The notes below the pieces were generated by a model. It made no database searches. It worked only from the letters and a program-made list of their open reading frames with translations, and was not told where the DNA came from. From Flagellimonas algicola (GTDB taxonomy: Bacteria > Bacteroidota > Bacteroidia > Flavobacteriales > Flavobacteriaceae): DNA of 64,000 nucleotides. Every line of letters starts with the position of its first letter. Within the stretch, counting starts at the first letter, position 1. The stretch covers positions 124,001-188,000 of the forward strand of contig NZ_VCNI01000002.1 in the NCBI RefSeq assembly GCF_005937185.1, read 5' to 3'. Positions 60,545 to 64,000 of the stretch are shown one piece after another. The position numbers were made by a program, and so were the translations under genes.

Positions 60545-61384
60545 ATGGCCTATTTGGAACTTAAAAATGTGAACAAAACCTACGGGGAAGGAAAAAACGC
60601 CACTGAGGTGTTGACCGATATCAACCTGACCATCGAAGAAGGAGAGTTTGTGGCCATTGTAGGGTTTACAGGAAGTGGAAAGACAACTTTGGTGAATCTC
60701 ATCAACGGCTTATTGAAACCCACCAGCGGACAGGTCCTTTTTAAAGGGGCACCGGTTATGGACACCTGTCATGAGCGTGGGGTGATTTTTCAAAACTATT
60801 CGCTTCTACCCTGGTTGAGCGTGGGGCAAAACGTGGCAATGGCTGTAAAAGAAGCGTTCCCCAATGAGAAAAAGAAATTCATAAAGGAGCGGGTGGCACG
60901 GTATGTTGAAATGGTAAACCTGTCCCCCGCGATTAATAAAAGACCCATGGAACTGTCTGGAGGTATGCGACAACGCGTGGCCGTTGCAAGAGCCTTGGCC
61001 ATGAATCCAGAGATGATCATTATGGATGAACCCTTAGGTGCTCTGGACGCTTTAACACGGGGCAATCTTCAAGATGAAATCCTAAAAATTTGGAGCAAGG
61101 ACAAACGTACCGCGTTGCTCATCACCAACGATGTGGATGAAGGCATTTATATGGCAGACCGCATAATTCCCTTGCGTCCAGGACCAAAAGCAACCTTGGG
61201 ACCCGAATTCAGAATTGACATTGATCGCCCAAGGGACAAAACCGAATTGAACGACAATCCGATTTACAAAAAAACCCGCAACGCCATTATTGAATATTTA
61301 ATGGGAATTGGGGAAGAACGTAAGGCAACAGCGAAAGAAATCTATGAATTGCCCGAACTGGCCCCCAAAAGCTTTGTGGCATAA
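60545..61384 (+). CDS. nrtC: Nitrate/nitrite ABC transporter ATPase 1
   Basis: 279 residues. Walker A G-F-T-G-S-G-K-T-T-L, Q-loop V-I-F-Q-N-Y-S-L-L-P-W, signature L-S-G-G-M-R-Q-R, Walker B M-I-I-M-D-E-P-L-G-A-L-D. The H-loop position is unusual: I-T-N-D-V-D-E has Asn where His is usual, so its catalytic rate may be reduced, with the other ATPase carrying the canonical His. Unlike cyanobacterial NrtC it lacks the fused binding domain. Confidence 0.9.
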   Translation: MAYLELKNVNKTYGEGKNATEVLTDINLTIEEGEFVAIVGFTGSGKTTLVNLINGLLKPTSGQVLFKGAPVMDTCHERGVIFQNYSLLPWLSVGQNVAMAVKEAFPNEKKKFIKERVARYVEMVNLSPAINKRPMELSGGMRQRVAVARALAMNPEMIIMDEPLGALDALTRGNLQDEILKIWSKDKRTALLITNDVDEGIYMADRIIPLRPGPKATLGPEFRIDIDRPRDKTELNDNPIYKKTRNAIIEYLMGIGEERKATAKEIYELPELAPKSFVA

Positions 61385-61389
61385 AAACA

Positions 61390-62223
61390 ATGAGTATGGT
61401 AGTTGAAGAAATCAAGGCAAAAGAATCTCACGAGAACGGCATTGCATTTCCCTCCGATAAAATTATGCTGGACTTAAAGGACCTGAAAAAAGTGTATCCC
61501 ACGCCAAAAGGAGACTATGTGGTATTGGAACATCTCAATCTCCAGATTCTCAAGGAAGAGTTTGTAACCATTATAGGCCATTCCGGGTGTGGAAAAACCA
61601 CAATGCTATCCATGATTGCGGGGCTCAATCCAATATCAGGCGGTAATATTGCGGTTTTGGGAAATCCCATTAAAGGACCAGGTCCTGATAGGGGCGTCAT
61701 CTTTCAGTCGCCTAGTTTGATGCCTTGGATGACTGCATTGCAAAATGTGCTGCTGGGCGTTAATCGGGTTTTTCCCCACGCCACCAAAGCGCAGCGCAAG
61801 GAAATCGCAAAATACTACCTACATAAAGTAGGACTCGATGGGGCTTTTTACAAGAAGGCCAACGAACTTTCGCAGGGAATGCAGCAACGCGTGGGTATTG
61901 CACGGGCCTTCGCCATAAAACCCAAAGTGCTGTTGTTGGATGAACCTTTTGGCATGCTGGATTCACTGACCAGGGGTGAGCTCCAGGACATTCTCATCGA
62001 AATTTGGAACAAGGAAAAAATTACAGCGGTTATGATTACGCACGATGTGGATGAAGCCATTTTCTTGGCCGATCGCGTGGTAATGATGACCAGTGGCCCA
62101 AGGGCCAAAATTGGGGATATACTCAACATAGATTTTGAGCGTCCCAGAACTCGAAAAGCGGTATTGGAGCATGACGATTACTACAAATACCGCAAACACT
62201 TAATTGACTTTTTAGAACACTAA
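61390..62223 (+). CDS. nrtD: Nitrate/nitrite ABC transporter ATPase 2
   Basis: 277 residues, paralogue of the preceding gene, 5 bases after it. Walker A G-H-S-G-C-G-K-T-T-M, Q-loop V-I-F-Q-S-P-S-L-M-P-W, signature L-S-Q-G-M-Q-Q-R, Walker B V-L-L-L-D-E-P-F-G-M-L-D and H-loop I-T-H-D-V-D-E with the canonical His. The pair probably forms a heterodimer with one full and one degenerate site. Confidence 0.92.
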   Translation: MSMVVEEIKAKESHENGIAFPSDKIMLDLKDLKKVYPTPKGDYVVLEHLNLQILKEEFVTIIGHSGCGKTTMLSMIAGLNPISGGNIAVLGNPIKGPGPDRGVIFQSPSLMPWMTALQNVLLGVNRVFPHATKAQRKEIAKYYLHKVGLDGAFYKKANELSQGMQQRVGIARAFAIKPKVLLLDEPFGMLDSLTRGELQDILIEIWNKEKITAVMITHDVDEAIFLADRVVMMTSGPRAKIGDILNIDFERPRTRKAVLEHDDYYKYRKHLIDFLEH

Positions 62224-62251
62224 ATCGAATAACCCGCTAAAACTTAAAACT

Positions 62252-63553
62252 ATGAAAAGAGGTTACATTGCATTTATCCTAGTTATCCTATCGATTCAAT
62301 TTGTTACCGCCCAATTCACGCTGGATGGACAGTTCAGACCTCGGGCCGAATATAGAAACGGATTCCAGACTTTAATCCCTGATGCCGCTGACGCAGGTTT
62401 CGCCATAAACACCCGTTCCAGATTGAACGCAGCTTATACCACGGAAACCTTTAAGGTTTTTCTAAGCCTGCAAGATGTGTCTGTATGGGGTGAAAATGCA
62501 CAAATCATTCCAGTAGACTCCAACGATTCATTTTCCATTTTTGAAGCCTGGGCTTCGTTGAAATTAGGTGGTGATTGGTCCACAAAGCTGGGTCGGCAGG
62601 TTATATCCTATGACGACCAGCGTTTCTTTGGAGGTTTGGACTGGGCGCAGCAGGGCCGTAATCACGACTTGGCCAAATTGAGCTACAAAGGTGAAAAGTT
62701 TGTATTTGACCTAGGCTTGGCGTTCAATCAAGATTTGGACGGAAATGGCGGACCATTGTTCGGTTTCCAAAATCAGGGCACGGCCTATCCCGCCAACAAC
62801 CCTTTCCAGTACAAAACCATGCAATTTGTTTATCTAAGACAACAGTGGGAACATTTCTCAGGGAGTTTCCTTGCTGTTAATACAGGCTTCCAAAATTTTG
62901 ACGATGCGGATGTGGCTGATGGCGTGAATAACACCTTTACTTTGGGTACACACCTCAACTATAAAAAAGGAAGTTTTGGTGCGGCTGCAAACGCTTTTAT
63001 ACAAGGAGGGAAGTTTTTCACAGGACTGGATATCAGTGGTGCATACCTTTTAGGTCTTGACCTAAGCTACAAGGCGAGCAGCACAGTTGGTCTGGGATTG
63101 GGTGTTGAGCTCATAAGCGGGGACGATGCCTCCACCGCAGGCGAAACAGAGGCATTTTTGCCCACTTTCGGAACCAATCACAAGTTCAACGGATTCATGG
63201 ATTACTTCTACGTTGGAAACCATGTGAATTCCGCAGGGCTGTTTGATATCCACGCTAGCGCCAACTTCAAGCTGGGTGAAAAATCAAGTTTGTTGGCCAA
63301 GGTTCTCAATTTTTCTGGGGAACAGGACCTTCCCAGCGGGGAGACTGCCCTCGGTACGGAAATCGACCTGGTATTTTCCCAACAGTTTAAAGGCTACGCA
63401 CTGAAAATTGGGTATTCCCACCTGTTTCCTGCTGATGGAATGTATGAGCTTAAAGGGGTGGCCGAAGCCGACGCAGCTGATTCCCAAAATTGGGCATGGG
63501 CCATGCTGATCATCAAACCAAAATTCTTTAGCACGGAAAAAAAGGAAAAATAA
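62252..63553 (+). CDS. Alginate-export-family outer-membrane porin
   Basis: 433 residues with signal peptide (ends V-T-A-Q). Alternating strands throughout and family segments F-R-P-R-A-E-Y-R-N-G-F, N-T-R-S-R-L-N-A, L-G-R-Q-V-I-S-Y-D-D-Q-R-F-F-G and W-A-Q-Q-G-R-N mark the alginate-export porin family (PF13372-like). Despite the name, such porins also carry small solutes; here it follows nrtD by 28 bases, so it is probably the outer-membrane channel for nitrate or nitrite. A hairpin terminator follows. Confidence 0.88.
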   Translation: MKRGYIAFILVILSIQFVTAQFTLDGQFRPRAEYRNGFQTLIPDAADAGFAINTRSRLNAAYTTETFKVFLSLQDVSVWGENAQIIPVDSNDSFSIFEAWASLKLGGDWSTKLGRQVISYDDQRFFGGLDWAQQGRNHDLAKLSYKGEKFVFDLGLAFNQDLDGNGGPLFGFQNQGTAYPANNPFQYKTMQFVYLRQQWEHFSGSFLAVNTGFQNFDDADVADGVNNTFTLGTHLNYKKGSFGAAANAFIQGGKFFTGLDISGAYLLGLDLSYKASSTVGLGLGVELISGDDASTAGETEAFLPTFGTNHKFNGFMDYFYVGNHVNSAGLFDIHASANFKLGEKSSLLAKVLNFSGEQDLPSGETALGTEIDLVFSQQFKGYALKIGYSHLFPADGMYELKGVAEADAADSQNWAWAMLIIKPKFFSTEKKEK

Positions 63554-63575
63554 TACCAATACATACACTTTGCTT

Positions 63576-63618
63576 CGAAGGGGTTGTTCCAATGCAATTG
63601 GGGCAGCCCTTCGTTTGG
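63576..63618 (+). terminator. Hairpin terminator of the nrt-porin operon
   Basis: CGAAGGG ... CCCTTCG outer stem (63576-63582 with 63607-63613) with inner CCAAT/ATTGG arms, followed by a T-rich stretch. It lies between the porin and the response regulator. Confidence 0.6.
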
Positions 63619-63676
63619 TTTAAGAGGTTGATTTTTATGGATACCTCCTTATGCCGAAATCATGTATTTTTGTGAC

Positions 63677-64000
63677 ATGGGTGATACCGTACTTCAGAAC
63701 ACCATAAGCATTGTTTTGGCCGATGACCATTTACTGGTTCGTGATGGGATAAGAGCATTGTTGGAAGAGGAATCCAATCTTGAGGTCATCGGGGAAGTGT
63801 CCAATGGATTTGAGGCTCTTGAAATGGTAAAAAGCCATACCCCAGATGTTCTTATTATTGATATCCGTATGCCACAAATGGGTGGAATCGAAGCCGTGGA
63901 ACAGTTAAATGCAACCAGCGGAACAAAGACCAAATGCATTATTTTATCCATGCACGATTCCGAAGAGTACATCCTAAAATCAGTTCAGGCAGGAGCTGCT
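63677..64000 (+). CDS. NarL-family response regulator, N-terminal part (cut by window)
   Basis: 108 residues visible, open to the right edge. Receiver domain: acidic pair A-D-D-H near 15-18, phospho-acceptor Asp62 in L-I-I-D-I-R-M-P, S/T in L-S-M-H-D-S near 95; style is that of NarL/FixJ regulators with a LuxR-type C-terminal helix-turn-helix expected outside. A perfect -7 box TATTTTTG (63665-63672) ends only 4 bases before the ATG, so the mRNA may be leaderless. Likely partner of the NarX-like kinase at 51457. Confidence 0.88.
   Translation, partial: MGDTVLQNTISIVLADDHLLVRDGIRALLEEESNLEVIGEVSNGFEALEMVKSHTPDVLIIDIRMPQMGGIEAVEQLNATSGTKTKCIILSMHDSEEYILKSVQAGAA

Noticed and set aside
1..64000. 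CRISPR arrays, prophage or insertion sequences
   Set aside because: No regularly spaced repeats, transposase, integrase or phage structural genes were seen.

Overview
The window looks like chromosomal DNA of a marine member of the Flavobacteriaceae (Bacteroidota). Reasons: many start sites are preceded by the Bacteroidota -7 promoter box (TAnnTTTG), Shine-Dalgarno sequences are poor, the cbb3 oxidase has a fused CcoN-CcoO subunit and a mono-haem CcoP, and there are polysaccharide-degrading lipoproteins and families such as DUF2490 and DUF4202. A genus close to Muricauda/Allomuricauda is a guess from overall character. No rRNA, tRNA, CRISPR array or transposase was seen, and no stretch longer than 300 bases lacks a gene.

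Region 1 (about 1.4-27.2 kb) is an oxygen-limitation island. It holds a high-affinity cbb3 oxidase operon (ccoS-NO-Q-P-G-H plus a TauE/SafE-type protein and an acetyl-CoA hydrolase/transferase), a copper P-type ATPase, oxygen-independent hemN, three tandem universal stress proteins, a ribosome hibernation factor, and an operon usp - SLC13 carboxylate transporter - pckA - 6-phosphofructokinase. In its middle is an FNR-like regulator with an N-terminal Cys-x-x-Cys. Ten promoters here share one architecture readable directly from the DNA: a dyad TGAY-N4-RTCA whose centre lies exactly 29.5 bases before a -7 box of the type TAnnTTTR, 50-66 bases before the start codon. I read this as the regulon of that FNR-like protein.

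Region 2 (27.2-42.1 kb) is accessory. It has a decayed M28 peptidase, a Crp-type regulator with a small metabolic operon, a GH16 glucanase, a SigZ-type sigma factor followed by a 28-residue cysteine-rich peptide, and a run of AT-rich one-gene units (33.5-37.2 kb) separated by similar imperfect dyads that resemble integron cassette recombination sites. Then come a cupin, an esterase-sialidase fusion, a class-C beta-lactamase-like hydrolase and an FkbM methyltransferase.

Region 3 (42.2-48.0 kb) is a sugar-acid operon: L-galactonate-5-dehydrogenase-like enzyme, altronate dehydratase, tagaturonate reductase and a GH29 lipoprotein, behind a promoter with a perfect 12-bp palindrome over the expected transcription start. 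Together they suggest use of alpha-linked L-galactose or a related sugar.

Region 4 (48.0-64.0 kb) carries a nucleotide cyclase, a flavin reductase and another Crp-type regulator, then a nitrate/nitrite assimilation locus: nirB-nirD-DUF4202-histidine kinase on the minus strand; cobA, nrtABCD-type transporter and an outer-membrane porin on the plus strand; and the start of a NarL-type response regulator at the right edge. The kinase has a NarX-like periplasmic sensor and probably pairs with that regulator. Helically phased TACGTA repeats lie in front of both nirB and nrtA.
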